Assembly (NCBI RefSeq): GCF_021533195.1
Contig: NZ_JAJNKB010000001.1
Location: 1 to 64,000 of the forward strand
DNA length: 64,000 nucleotides
Reading direction: 5' to 3'
DNA from: Portibacter marinus
Lineage (GTDB): Bacteria > Bacteroidota > Bacteroidia > Chitinophagales > Saprospiraceae
Every line of letters begins with the position of its first letter. The stretch's first letter is position 1. The translations under genes and the position numbers were made by a program. A model generated the notes under the pieces. It ran no database searches, was not told where the DNA came from, and saw only the letters and a program-made list of their open reading frames with translations. Below, piece by piece: positions 8,632 through 16,634 of the stretch.

Positions 8632-9540
8632 CTATTGCATATTTTCAACCTCTTTCTCCTCCACAAAAGTAGCGTGTTTAGAAGGCTGTATATAGTTATC
8701 ATGCAATTTGGCATAGACGTAAGTAAAATTGGCACCAAACAACAGTATGATGCTTGAATAGTAGATCCAGGTCAGAAACAGAACCAACGATCCGGCTGCT
8801 CCATAGGCGGAACCTACATCTGAAAAACTGAGATAAATACCCAATAAATATTTGCCGATAATAAAAAGAATAGCGGTTACCAGACCGCCCAATCGCACTT
8901 GTCGCCACTTTATTTCGGCATCTGGCAAAAACTTAAATATCAGTGCAAATAGAAAAGTAGTAAGAATTAAACTGATGGTAAAATTTAGCGTCTGAACCAG
9001 CACCATTGCAGCACCCGAGAGCAAGTCTGTGAGGTAATTTTCAATAAGAAGAACCACACTATCTACGGCAAGAGTCACCAACAATAAAAAGCCAAGACTC
9101 ACAACCATTGCAAAGCTTAATAGTCTGTTTACCAAATACTTAACAATAGATGACTCAGGTTTTGGTTTAAGGTTCCAAATGTTATTCAGTGCATTCTGCA
9201 AGGAGATAAAAACTGTAGTTGCACTAAAGACCAGCGTTCCAATGGTTATCGCCTTCGCCCACCATGTCTCTCCCAGGTCACCTGCATTCTCCAAAATCAT
9301 ATCTACGGTTTCCACACTGGACTGACCCATAAATTGGTGGAGCTGCTGCAGTAGTTTATCCTGGACGTTATCTGACTGATAAGCCGTACCGATCAGCATT
9401 GAGATCAATAGTGTGATGGCCGGCAATGAGATTAGTGTATAAAATGCAATCGAAGCTCCATAGGTCATTGGATCTTTCTGAAAGAAACTTTGCCCGGTAT
9501 CTCTTAGCAAAATCAAAGTTCTCTTAAGTCTAGTCGCCAT
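8632..9540 (-). CDS. yihY: YihY/BrkB family inner-membrane protein
   Basis: A 302-aa integral membrane protein with about six hydrophobic helices. The conserved blocks are present: DPMTYGASIAFYTLISLPAITLL near residue 22, then the long insert, NIWNLKPKP at about 118 and YGAAGSLVLFLTWIYYSSIILLFGANFTYVYAK at about 245. This is the UPF0761 / former RNase BN family, whose members are now thought to be membrane proteins of unknown role and not nucleases. The acidic C-terminal tail (VEEKEVENMQ) is cytoplasmic. It converges with the acetyltransferase gene and precedes the DUF1080 gene's 3' end by 40 bases. Confidence 0.88.
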   Translation of the reverse strand: MATRLKRTLILLRDTGQSFFQKDPMTYGASIAFYTLISLPAITLLISMLIGTAYQSDNVQDKLLQQLHQFMGQSSVETVDMILENAGDLGETWWAKAITIGTLVFSATTVFISLQNALNNIWNLKPKPESSIVKYLVNRLLSFAMVVSLGFLLLVTLAVDSVVLLIENYLTDLLSGAAMVLVQTLNFTISLILTTFLFALIFKFLPDAEIKWRQVRLGGLVTAILFIIGKYLLGIYLSFSDVGSAYGAAGSLVLFLTWIYYSSIILLFGANFTYVYAKLHDNYIQPSKHATFVEEKEVENMQ

Positions 9541-9580
9541 TAACCTTTTCTTTATATACTCAATTATGAAGTTGAATGTT

Positions 9581-10366
9581 CTACAACTCCCTAATCATAA
9601 TGTTTCTAAAATCGATGGGTTGGCCTTCTGCCTGCAAGGCAATATGACCTTTGCTTAAAAGCTGACCGTCGATTTTGAGTGCGGGGTCATAACCAGCTAC
9701 CACCCCACCTCCTATTTGAGGCTTGGTATATTCAAGCACCTTCTCACCATTGATATAATGTTGAACTAAAGAATCACCATGTACAATTAACTCTGCCTTA
9801 ACCCATTGATCTCCAAAATAGGTATCTGAACTTGAGGGTATGCAATGTCGTGGGTCCATTTCATCTTTATAATAGACTTCTGTTCCAGGACTGCACATAT
9901 TTCCAGTTGGACGTTCTTCCCCTGGGGTAATACCTGCTAAAAATTGCATTTCTACTGAAATAGGCCAGTTTTGTTCTTTCAACATGGTTTTGGGATCCTG
10001 GCTATGAAACATAACACCACTGTTCTTCAAAGCATAGGCAGGTGTGCCAGGATGGATATCTCCCACAAAACGATATTCTAATATCAGGTGAAAGTTGGAA
10101 TAGGATTGATCAGTATAAAGATGGCCGAAACGATCATTGAATTCTCCTTCATAGTCATCATAGCGCACCTTAATCATCCCATCTTCTGCTCTAAATGTAT
10201 TCGCGTAGTTATCGCCAGCTTCATAATGATGTATTTTTGCAGTCCATCCAGACAGGTCTCTACCATTAAAAAGATCTTTCCATTCTGACACTTCCTCCAT
10301 TTTGGGAAGTGGCTTGCTGCCAGTACAAGAAATCATAAATATTCCAATCAAGAAAATTGCTCTCAT
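9581..10366 (-). CDS. DUF1080 (3-keto-disaccharide hydrolase-like) lipoprotein
   Basis: A 261-aa protein with a short lipoprotein signal (FLIGIFMISC, Cys about residue 14). The mature part matches the DUF1080 / 3-keto-disaccharide hydrolase family. It shows WKDLFNGRDLSGW near residue 29, a central SGVMFHSQDP and SVEMQFL, and C-terminal GHIALQAEGQPIDFRNIMIREL. The fold is a concanavalin-like beta-sandwich; relatives cleave glycosidic bonds of 3-keto sugars or bind glycans. It fits the sugar-oxidising GMC gene 2 kb away in theme, but linkage is not shown. A divergent promoter region separates it from the acetyltransferase gene. Confidence 0.85.
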   Translation of the reverse strand: MRAIFLIGIFMISCTGSKPLPKMEEVSEWKDLFNGRDLSGWTAKIHHYEAGDNYANTFRAEDGMIKVRYDDYEGEFNDRFGHLYTDQSYSNFHLILEYRFVGDIHPGTPAYALKNSGVMFHSQDPKTMLKEQNWPISVEMQFLAGITPGEERPTGNMCSPGTEVYYKDEMDPRHCIPSSSDTYFGDQWVKAELIVHGDSLVQHYINGEKVLEYTKPQIGGGVVAGYDPALKIDGQLLSKGHIALQAEGQPIDFRNIMIREL

Positions 10367-10387
10367 TATATAAAGATTTTACATTTG
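10357..10387 (+). promoter_or_regulatory. Candidate Bacteroidota promoter for the downstream acetyltransferase
   Basis: TTG at 10357-10359 and TACATTTG at 10380-10387 match the -33 (TTG) and -7 (TAnnTTTG) boxes with 20 bases between them. The start codon follows 16 bases later. The -33 box lies inside the 5' end of the divergent DUF1080 gene. Confidence 0.5.
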
Positions 10388-10403
10388 AAAGATAAAGATT
10401 TTT

Positions 10404-10859
10404 ATGCTTGATCTAAAAAAAACAAATGCGGCTGACCCTGATTTTGTTCGCTTGGTTAAAAAGCTGGATGAAGATCTGACCATAAGAGATGGCGATGATC
10501 ACGAATTCTATGATCAATATAATCAGCTTGATGACATTAAATATGTGGTGGTCGCCATTAAAAATGGTAGGGCAATAGGTTGTGGAGCGATCAAGCAATG
10601 GGATGACCAGACTATGGAAGTGAAAAGAATGTGGGTGGATGTACAGGAAAGAGGCCAAGGCTTTGCCTCTCAAATCTTAAATTTTCTGGAGGAATGGGCG
10701 CGGGAACTCGGATTTAATAGATGTATTCTGGAAACGGGGATCAGACAGCCTGAAGCCATTGGCCTTTATAAGAAAAACAGGTATATGGTCATCGAAAACT
10801 ATGGACAATACCAGGGAGTCAAAACCAGTGTCTGCTTTGAAAAATACATGCCCTCGTAA
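10404..10859 (+). CDS. GNAT family N-acetyltransferase
   Basis: A 151-aa acetyltransferase with the core GNAT motifs. These are AIGCGAIKQWDDQTMEVKRM (motif D/A strand), then the acetyl-CoA loop QERGQGFASQIL (Q/RxxGxG, about residues 83-88), and GFNRCILETGIRQPEAIGLYKKNRY (motif B). Such small GNAT enzymes acetylate amines of metabolites, antibiotics or protein termini; the substrate cannot be read from the sequence. It is monocistronic, with a candidate promoter directly upstream, and faces the lipB gene tail to tail. Confidence 0.85.
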   Translation: MLDLKKTNAADPDFVRLVKKLDEDLTIRDGDDHEFYDQYNQLDDIKYVVVAIKNGRAIGCGAIKQWDDQTMEVKRMWVDVQERGQGFASQILNFLEEWARELGFNRCILETGIRQPEAIGLYKKNRYMVIENYGQYQGVKTSVCFEKYMPS

Positions 10860-10948
10860 GGGTAAATATCTTATATTACAAAACTCCTTGAAAATAAAGA
10901 CTTGTCAAGATAATGTAGGCTTACTTTTCTGAATGCCTAGACCAATGA

Positions 10949-11665
10949 TTAATCTATTCCAGAAAATTTAAACTCAAAAAGACGCTGAAATTCTGACTTT
11001 AGAATTTCTTTGACACCCTTGTAATCCACCTTGCGGCCCAATTCTCTTTCCAGGGATGTGACATCTTTATCCTTCTCAGCGATACCACATGGTATAATAT
11101 AACGGAAGTATTCAAGATCTGTATTTACATTGAATGCCAATCCATGCATGGTCACCCATCTGGAAAGATGGACACCAATGGCACATATTTTCCTTTGCGG
11201 ACCATTTTGGTCTCTGGGCAACCAAACTCCCGTGTAATCCTTTAGCCGCTCTGCTTGTATTTCAAAGTGTGCTAGTGTCCTGATCACTGCTTCTTCCAGA
11301 TACCTCACATATTGATGAACATCTGTAAAAAATTCATCCAGGTCGAATATCGGATAAACCACGATTTGCCCCGGCCCATGATAAGTGATGTCACCACCCC
11401 GGTTGATTTTAAAAAAGTCAATCTCTCTTTGTTTTAAGTCTTCTTCACTAAGCAACAAGTGATTCATACTTCCACTTTTACCCAATGTATATACCGGTTG
11501 ATGCTCACAATAAATTAAAAAATGCTCCTGTGTTTCTTCCAGACCTTCCCGTCGGTTTTTAATTTTTCGATCTTTCAACCGATTATGAAGGATGGTCTGC
11601 TTATCCCATGCATCACGATAGGATATCCTGCCCCAGTCCTGAAATTGTACTAAAGTGTCGTTCAT
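10949..11665 (-). CDS. lipB: Lipoyl(octanoyl) transferase LipB
   Basis: A 238-aa octanoyl-ACP:protein N-octanoyltransferase, the first step of de novo lipoylation of pyruvate/2-oxoglutarate dehydrogenase and glycine cleavage proteins in the cytoplasm. Diagnostic segments are PVYTLGKSG, RGGDITYHGPGQIVVYPI (about residues 88-106) and the catalytic Lys in RKICAIGVHLSRWVTMHG. The catalytic Cys is in IIPCGI, followed by DVTSLERELG. Length is usual for the Bacteroidota form. lipA is not adjacent; a user of lipoate, the pyruvate dehydrogenase, is represented by pdhB further on. Confidence 0.95.
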   Translation of the reverse strand: MNDTLVQFQDWGRISYRDAWDKQTILHNRLKDRKIKNRREGLEETQEHFLIYCEHQPVYTLGKSGSMNHLLLSEEDLKQREIDFFKINRGGDITYHGPGQIVVYPIFDLDEFFTDVHQYVRYLEEAVIRTLAHFEIQAERLKDYTGVWLPRDQNGPQRKICAIGVHLSRWVTMHGLAFNVNTDLEYFRYIIPCGIAEKDKDVTSLERELGRKVDYKGVKEILKSEFQRLFEFKFSGID

Positions 11666-11691
11666 ACTGATTTGTCTGTTACAAAACTACT

Positions 11692-11699
11692 GATGATAA
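11692..11699 (-). promoter_or_regulatory. Candidate -7 box for lipB
   Basis: TAGTTTTG on the minus strand matches TAnnTTTG and lies 26 bases before the lipB start codon. No clear -33 TTG was seen. Confidence 0.4.
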
Positions 11700-11735
11700 G
11701 CGATTTAACTATTTTTAAGGAACAATTATTGAGAA

Positions 11736-11743
11736 TACATTTG
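11736..11743 (+). promoter_or_regulatory. Candidate -7 box for the redoxin-dockerin gene
   Basis: TACATTTG matches TAnnTTTG and lies 11 bases before the ATG at 11755. A convincing -33 TTG is not visible. Confidence 0.4.
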
Positions 11744-11754
11744 AAACTAAAGTA

Positions 11755-12789
11755 ATGAAGAACTTAACGTCTATCTTGTTTTTATTGTTTTTAGGTCAAT
11801 GGTTAAGTGGCCAAATTGCACCCAATTTTACCATAACTGATTCTGATGGAAAAGAACATCATTTATATGAAGATTACCTTGATCAAGGAAAAATCGTAGT
11901 CATCAAAATGTTTTTTGTAGACTGTCCAATTTGCAAGCCTTATAACGAGCCATTTCAAAATTTATACGAAGAATTAGGTGCAGGAGAAGATAGCGTTGAG
12001 TTTCTTTTACTGAGTACTAAAAGCTGGGACAGTAACGAAGATGTGCAAGGTTACAAAGAGCAATATGGTCTGACATTTCCAGCAGCAGGAAACGATGGTG
12101 GTGCTTTCCAGGCAACAGCACCTTATCGAAATGGAGATTTTGGGACATTTTTTGGATCACCCACCTTTATTGTGATTGAACCTGATAAGACCGTACACTT
12201 CGATATTGCTGCAAGTGGTGTAGAAGCTACATTGACGAAAGTAAAAGAAAAGGTAGTTGAAATTAAAAATCAAAATTCAGGAATGGCAGAGGGTACTCGG
12301 ATTACCATAAATGTTATTGATTATAAAGGTGAAGAATTACCTCCATATAGCCTGATCTTGAGATCTTCAACGCAACCTGATAGTTTTTATATGGTACCAG
12401 ACAGCTTTACTTATCCTTCGGCCCAATTTCCAGTTCTTGATTCAGCTGTGATATCTATGGAAATCAATGAGTTCTCTAAAAAAGGTATTTCTACCATTGA
12501 CATTGTCATCATACAACGTCATATCCTTCAAATACTTACATTGGATCCATTCCAGCTTTTAGCAGCGGATGTAAACGACAGTGGTACAGTATCCACAGCG
12601 GATTTACTAAGTATCCGCAAACTCATTCTCCAATTGAAAGATGAATTCAAAGTTGGCAAATCCTGGCAAGCTATTGATTCGCGCTGTGGAACCAGTTCTG
12701 AGTATTGCAAAGAAAGCATTCCCATTCTTATGAATTTAGATCAACAAAATATTGATTTTACGGTTATTAAGTACGGAGACGTAAAGTAA
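11755..12789 (+). CDS. Exported TlpA/redoxin-like protein fused to a dockerin-like domain
   Basis: A 344-aa protein with a cleavable signal (MKNLTSILFLLFLGQWLSGQ). Residues about 21-170 form a thioredoxin fold of the AhpC/TlpA type: APNFTITDSDGKEHHLYEDY, the active-site pair CPIC in FFVDCPICKPYNEP, and cis-Pro FFGSPTFIVI. Residues about 240-290 form a dockerin-like module. Its first half is degenerate (GISTIDIVIIQRHIL). The second half has a good calcium loop, DVNDSGTVSTAD, leading into LLSIRKLIL. The protein ends in VIKYGDVK, where relatives often go on to a type IX sorting tail; none is present here. Thiol oxidoreduction in the periplasm or on the surface is inferred. It is followed by two hairpins and converges on smc. 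Confidence 0.82.
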   Translation: MKNLTSILFLLFLGQWLSGQIAPNFTITDSDGKEHHLYEDYLDQGKIVVIKMFFVDCPICKPYNEPFQNLYEELGAGEDSVEFLLLSTKSWDSNEDVQGYKEQYGLTFPAAGNDGGAFQATAPYRNGDFGTFFGSPTFIVIEPDKTVHFDIAASGVEATLTKVKEKVVEIKNQNSGMAEGTRITINVIDYKGEELPPYSLILRSSTQPDSFYMVPDSFTYPSAQFPVLDSAVISMEINEFSKKGISTIDIVIIQRHILQILTLDPFQLLAADVNDSGTVSTADLLSIRKLILQLKDEFKVGKSWQAIDSRCGTSSEYCKESIPILMNLDQQNIDFTVIKYGDVK

Positions 12790-12796
12790 ATGCCCT

Positions 12797-12820
12797 TATA
12801 TTATAGATTCCTGTAATATA
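12797..12820. terminator. AT-rich hairpin after the redoxin gene
   Basis: TATATTATAG and CTGTAATATA pair over 10 positions (one wobble) around the 4-base loop ATTC, starting 7 bases after the redoxin stop codon. It resembles the hairpin at 8605-8625 in both stem sequence and position after a gene. Confidence 0.45.
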
Positions 12821-12879
12821 TATGGCATGGAAGTTGTTCATCATTTGGTGACCGCTGTAACGGTTAAAAACCAACCAAG

Positions 12880-12910
12880 AGGAGTGCTTCTGTTAAGGCA
12901 CTCCTTTTTT
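12880..12910. terminator. Intrinsic terminator between the redoxin gene and smc
   Basis: AGGAGTGC (12880-12887) and GCACTCCT (12898-12905) form an 8-bp stem with a 10-base loop, followed by a run of six T on the plus strand. It overlaps the smc stop codon region, so it may serve both convergent genes. Confidence 0.75.
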
Positions 12911-15900
12911 AATAGGTATTCAATTCTACATTCGCCACTGTTCCCTTTTCTTCATAACTTCTAAAATCCACAGCACTTACTGACGAAATACCTTTCTTTT
13001 GCATGAAAACACCATAGAGTACATCGACTTCCGCCATGGTGGCTTTATTATGGGTTACAATGATGAATTGAGACTTATCCGAAAATGCTCTGATAATGTT
13101 GGCAAACTTTTGAATATTGGTGTCGTCCAGAGGGGCGTCAACCTCGTCAAAAATACAGAAAGGTGCTGGCTTCAAAAGGTATAAAGAAAAGAGCAAAGCA
13201 GTTGCTGTCAGCGTTTTCTCCCCACCTGATAATTGGCTGAGGGACTTGGGTCTCTTTCCTTTAGGCTTGGCTATAATCTCGATTTTAGAATTAAGTGGAT
13301 CATTTTCATCTTCCAGCACCAAATCACAGTCATCACCTTGGGTAAAAAGACTCCTAAACACAACCACAAAATGCTTTCGTACTTCATTAAATGAATCCAG
13401 AAATAATTGGGTAGCCGTTTCTTCTATTTCACTGATGGTATTCATCAAACTAACCTTCGCCTTATTAATATCATCACGCTGCTCAGTGATGTGAATGAAA
13501 CGCTTCTCCATCTCGTCGTAGGCCTCGAGCGCCATCGGGTTTATTTCTCCATAATTGTCAAGACGTCGTTTGTATTTTTCGACTTGCAATTCTAATTCCG
13601 TTTCATGGTTACCTTCTTCGATTTCAACGTCAAATAGGTCTGAAACTTTATATTCAAATTCGATACTCAGCCTTTCTCTAATGCTATTTTTTCGAAACTT
13701 AAAGTCGTTCAACTTGTCCTTGAGTTGATTGATCAGGTATTGCTTATCGTTGATGTTTTTAGATAGCTTTCGAATATCGTCTTCCACTTCATTGGCCAGT
13801 GCCCTTGCCTTAAAATAAGCCTGCTCAGCCTTGGTCAGATCTTCTTGTTCTGAAGATCTCTTCTGATACTTTAGTCTCAATTCTTCTGAAAGCTTGTCCA
13901 ACTTTTCAGTGGATTCATCAAGCTCAATGGTTTGTTTTTCTAAGGTTTTCTTAGCGTCGCGTAGATTTTGCTTTAATTCACTTATGCTATGATCTTGATA
14001 TCTAATGTCTTTGCTAATGCCCTCCAAAAGATTTTCACTCTTTATCAACGCTATGTTTTGCTCATTGTAGGTATTTCTGGCATTTGACAATTCATCGTTT
14101 AGTTTCTCGAGGTCAGAGTCCTGAGCGTTAAGCTCATCGTTGAGTGCGTCTACTTTGTTCCTATAGTCCTCCTTGGATGTTTTGATTTCCAGTAAGCCCA
14201 TCGTTGTCTCCTCAATTTTCGATGTAAGATCAACAAGTCGGGCTTCGATGTTCGTTATTCTTTGGTCAGAAGAGTCCAATTTTGAGCGAAGAAGGAAAAC
14301 TTGTCTTTCTTTGTCTGATCGCAACCTTTCTTTCATTTTGATTTCATGGGTGAATTCGCCCGATTTCATTTTTTCAAGAACTTCTTTTAACTCGCTCAAA
14401 ATGAGTTCCTCCTTGCCGAAAAGCATTTTTTCTTTGCTTATTTGCTTATCGAGGTGTTCAATCCGCTTCTTTCGACCTATTTTCTTGCCTTCAAATAGTC
14501 CGACCGATCCTCCCGCAATTTGTCCAGGTCCTTTAAAGATGGAGCCACTTTCAGATACTATGATTTGATCTTTAGAGGAATTGTTAAATAGTTGCTTTTC
14601 CGAAATGATCTGGACATTTCCACAAAGGAGATTGATTAATGGACGATACTTATCCTCCGTTTGTATGACGGTTGCAAGCGATTCTTCGTGAACAACTGTT
14701 TTTTGTTCATCGATCTCATTCAAAAGAAAAAACTGAGCTTTGCCTTTTTGAGCTTTCTGGAGGATTTGTATTGCTGCTCTTGCTTCTTGCAAGTCATTGA
14801 CAATGAAAAAATTAAGGTATGGTTGTAAAACTTGCTCTACAGCTGCTCTATACTTCTCTTCCGTATTAATGACATCGGAAAGCAACACCTTCCTGCCGTC
14901 CCACTGACTATGGAGAAATTTCACAGACTCAGAAAATCCTTCCATGTTTTCAACCATACTCTTCAGTAGGCTTTGTTCATTGGTTAGAGCATCGATTTTT
15001 CTATTAATCTTAGAAATCATATCTTTCTGAGGGGTAATTTCATTTTCGGTTTTTAGAATGACCTCTTTTCTGTTCTGTTCTTTTTCTTGGAGATGATTTA
15101 ATTCCTGGTTAATGATCTCCAGTTGTTTCTCCAATTCAAGCAATGAATCTTTCTGCTCCCCAATGCCTTCCTTTATATTGATTATTTCATTTTCGCTTTC
15201 GGTTTTATCTCTCTTAAAAGTCTCGATCTTATTTTGGGTAACAGCGAGTTTTTTATCCAATTCAAAAATGGACTCCTGAAACCTTTGTAGATTTTTGGTT
15301 TTATCTTGCTGAAATTGCTTGTTAGACTGAAATTGACCGTTTAGTTGATCTACATTTTCTTGTAATTTTAGCAATCTTGTCTGATGGGTTTTGAATTCTT
15401 GTTCTCTTTCCAGATATTGTTTTTCAAGAGATACTTTGCGGCGGTGTATTTCCTCAAGTTGAGGTTCTGCCGAAGCTATTTGTAATTTTGCTTTGTCACT
15501 GTTATTCTTTGAAAAACTTATCTTTTGCGCCAGCAGGTTTTTTTCATTTTCTGACCTCCTGATATCATCTAGTAAATCATTAAGATTTTTTTGAAAAGCA
15601 GACAAATGACGCTCACCTTCTAAATTTTTAAGCTTCTCTTCTTCAAGGATAGCTTCCTTTTTAGATAACTCTGCCACCCAATCATTATAGTCCTTTTTGT
15701 TGTCTTCAATTTTTTGATTCAGGGAGACAACACCTTCTTCTAATTGATCCCACTTTATTTTATACAGAAGAATGCTGGATTCTTTATATTTTTCCTTGAT
15801 CTCAAAGTACTTTTTGGTTCGCTTTGCTTGCTTTTCAAGATCCTTTAGATTTTTTTCAATTTCATAGAGCAAATCTTCAATTCTTTCCAGATCCGCATTT

Positions 15901-16451
15901 GTGAGTTTCAGTTTCTGAAGGGTTTCCTTCTTGCGCTTCTTGAACTTAGAGATACCAGCCGCTTGCTCGAACATTCTGCGTCGGGCATTTTCCTTATCCT
16001 GAAGGATATCATCCACCATACCCAACTCAATAATGGAGTAAGAATTAGATCCGATTCCAGTATCCATTAAAAGAATGTGAATATCTTTTAATCTGCATAC
16101 CACATCATTGATCCGATACTCACTATCCCCACTTCTATAAAGTGCTCTTGTTATCTTAACAGTATTGTATTCGGTTGGAAGGACGTTTTTTGTGTTGTCA
16201 AAGATGATGCTTACTTCAGCAAGATTAGCTTGCTGCTTTTTAGCGGCTCCATTGAAAAGCACATCACCCATTTGCTCCAATCTTAATTCCTTAGACTTTT
16301 GCTCTCCTAATACCCATCTGAAAGCATCTACTACATTGGATTTACCACTCCCATTCGGTCCTACTATTCCGGTCACATTCTCATCAAAATGCAGTACAGT
16401 TGGATTTCCAAAACTCTTAAACCCCTTAATCTCTAACGACTTCAATCTCAT
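12909..16451 (-). CDS. smc: Chromosome segregation protein SMC
   Basis: A full-length 1180-aa SMC ATPase, which organises and helps separate the chromosome. The N-terminal head begins MRLKSLEIKGFKSFGNPTVL and has Walker A GPNGSGKS at 31-38. Two long coiled-coil arms flank a hinge at roughly residues 510-650, which contains the Gly-rich SESGSIFKGPGQIAGGS. The C-terminal head has the signature LSGGEKTLTATALL (about 1075-1090) and Walker B FCIFDEVDAPLDD. No interruption is seen. Its ScpA/ScpB partners are not in the window. A -7 box lies at 16459-16466, and a DnaA-box-like inverted pair lies just upstream of it. Confidence 0.97.
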   Translation of the reverse strand: MRLKSLEIKGFKSFGNPTVLHFDENVTGIVGPNGSGKSNVVDAFRWVLGEQKSKELRLEQMGDVLFNGAAKKQQANLAEVSIIFDNTKNVLPTEYNTVKITRALYRSGDSEYRINDVVCRLKDIHILLMDTGIGSNSYSIIELGMVDDILQDKENARRRMFEQAAGISKFKKRKKETLQKLKLTNADLERIEDLLYEIEKNLKDLEKQAKRTKKYFEIKEKYKESSILLYKIKWDQLEEGVVSLNQKIEDNKKDYNDWVAELSKKEAILEEEKLKNLEGERHLSAFQKNLNDLLDDIRRSENEKNLLAQKISFSKNNSDKAKLQIASAEPQLEEIHRRKVSLEKQYLEREQEFKTHQTRLLKLQENVDQLNGQFQSNKQFQQDKTKNLQRFQESIFELDKKLAVTQNKIETFKRDKTESENEIINIKEGIGEQKDSLLELEKQLEIINQELNHLQEKEQNRKEVILKTENEITPQKDMISKINRKIDALTNEQSLLKSMVENMEGFSESVKFLHSQWDGRKVLLSDVINTEEKYRAAVEQVLQPYLNFFIVNDLQEARAAIQILQKAQKGKAQFFLLNEIDEQKTVVHEESLATVIQTEDKYRPLINLLCGNVQIISEKQLFNNSSKDQIIVSESGSIFKGPGQIAGGSVGLFEGKKIGRKKRIEHLDKQISKEKMLFGKEELILSELKEVLEKMKSGEFTHEIKMKERLRSDKERQVFLLRSKLDSSDQRITNIEARLVDLTSKIEETTMGLLEIKTSKEDYRNKVDALNDELNAQDSDLEKLNDELSNARNTYNEQNIALIKSENLLEGISKDIRYQDHSISELKQNLRDAKKTLEKQTIELDESTEKLDKLSEELRLKYQKRSSEQEDLTKAEQAYFKARALANEVEDDIRKLSKNINDKQYLINQLKDKLNDFKFRKNSIRERLSIEFEYKVSDLFDVEIEEGNHETELELQVEKYKRRLDNYGEINPMALEAYDEMEKRFIHITEQRDDINKAKVSLMNTISEIEETATQLFLDSFNEVRKHFVVVFRSLFTQGDDCDLVLEDENDPLNSKIEIIAKPKGKRPKSLSQLSGGEKTLTATALLFSLYLLKPAPFCIFDEVDAPLDDTNIQKFANIIRAFSDKSQFIIVTHNKATMAEVDVLYGVFMQKKGISSVSAVDFRSYEEKGTVANVELNTY

Positions 16452-16458
16452 AGCCCAG

Positions 16459-16466
16459 CAAAGATA
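16459..16466 (-). promoter_or_regulatory. Candidate -7 box for smc
   Basis: TATCTTTG on the minus strand matches TAnnTTTG exactly and ends 8 bases before the smc ATG, implying a very short leader. Confidence 0.5.
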
Positions 16467-16495
16467 TTCAAATATGAATTTTACTTATACGAATG

Positions 16496-16515
16496 TTTTC
16501 CACATATGGGGATAA
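16496..16515. promoter_or_regulatory. DnaA-box-like inverted pair upstream of smc
   Basis: TTTTCCACA (16496-16504) reads as a DnaA box of the TTWTNCACA type. Two bases later, TGGGGATAA (16507-16515) is TTATCCCCA on the other strand, one base from the TTATCCACA consensus. The two sites form an inverted pair about 30-50 bases upstream of the smc -7 box. DnaA binding is inferred, not shown. Confidence 0.35.
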
Positions 16516-16634
16516 CTTTAAGTTCTAATGATTAGGGAGACAAGACATATGTCCTTATTTACAAATATTCGTATGCAGTACAATAAACCAGTAGTACAAC
16601 TCTAAGAAATGGCTTGTACAACCATTGGCCCTAT

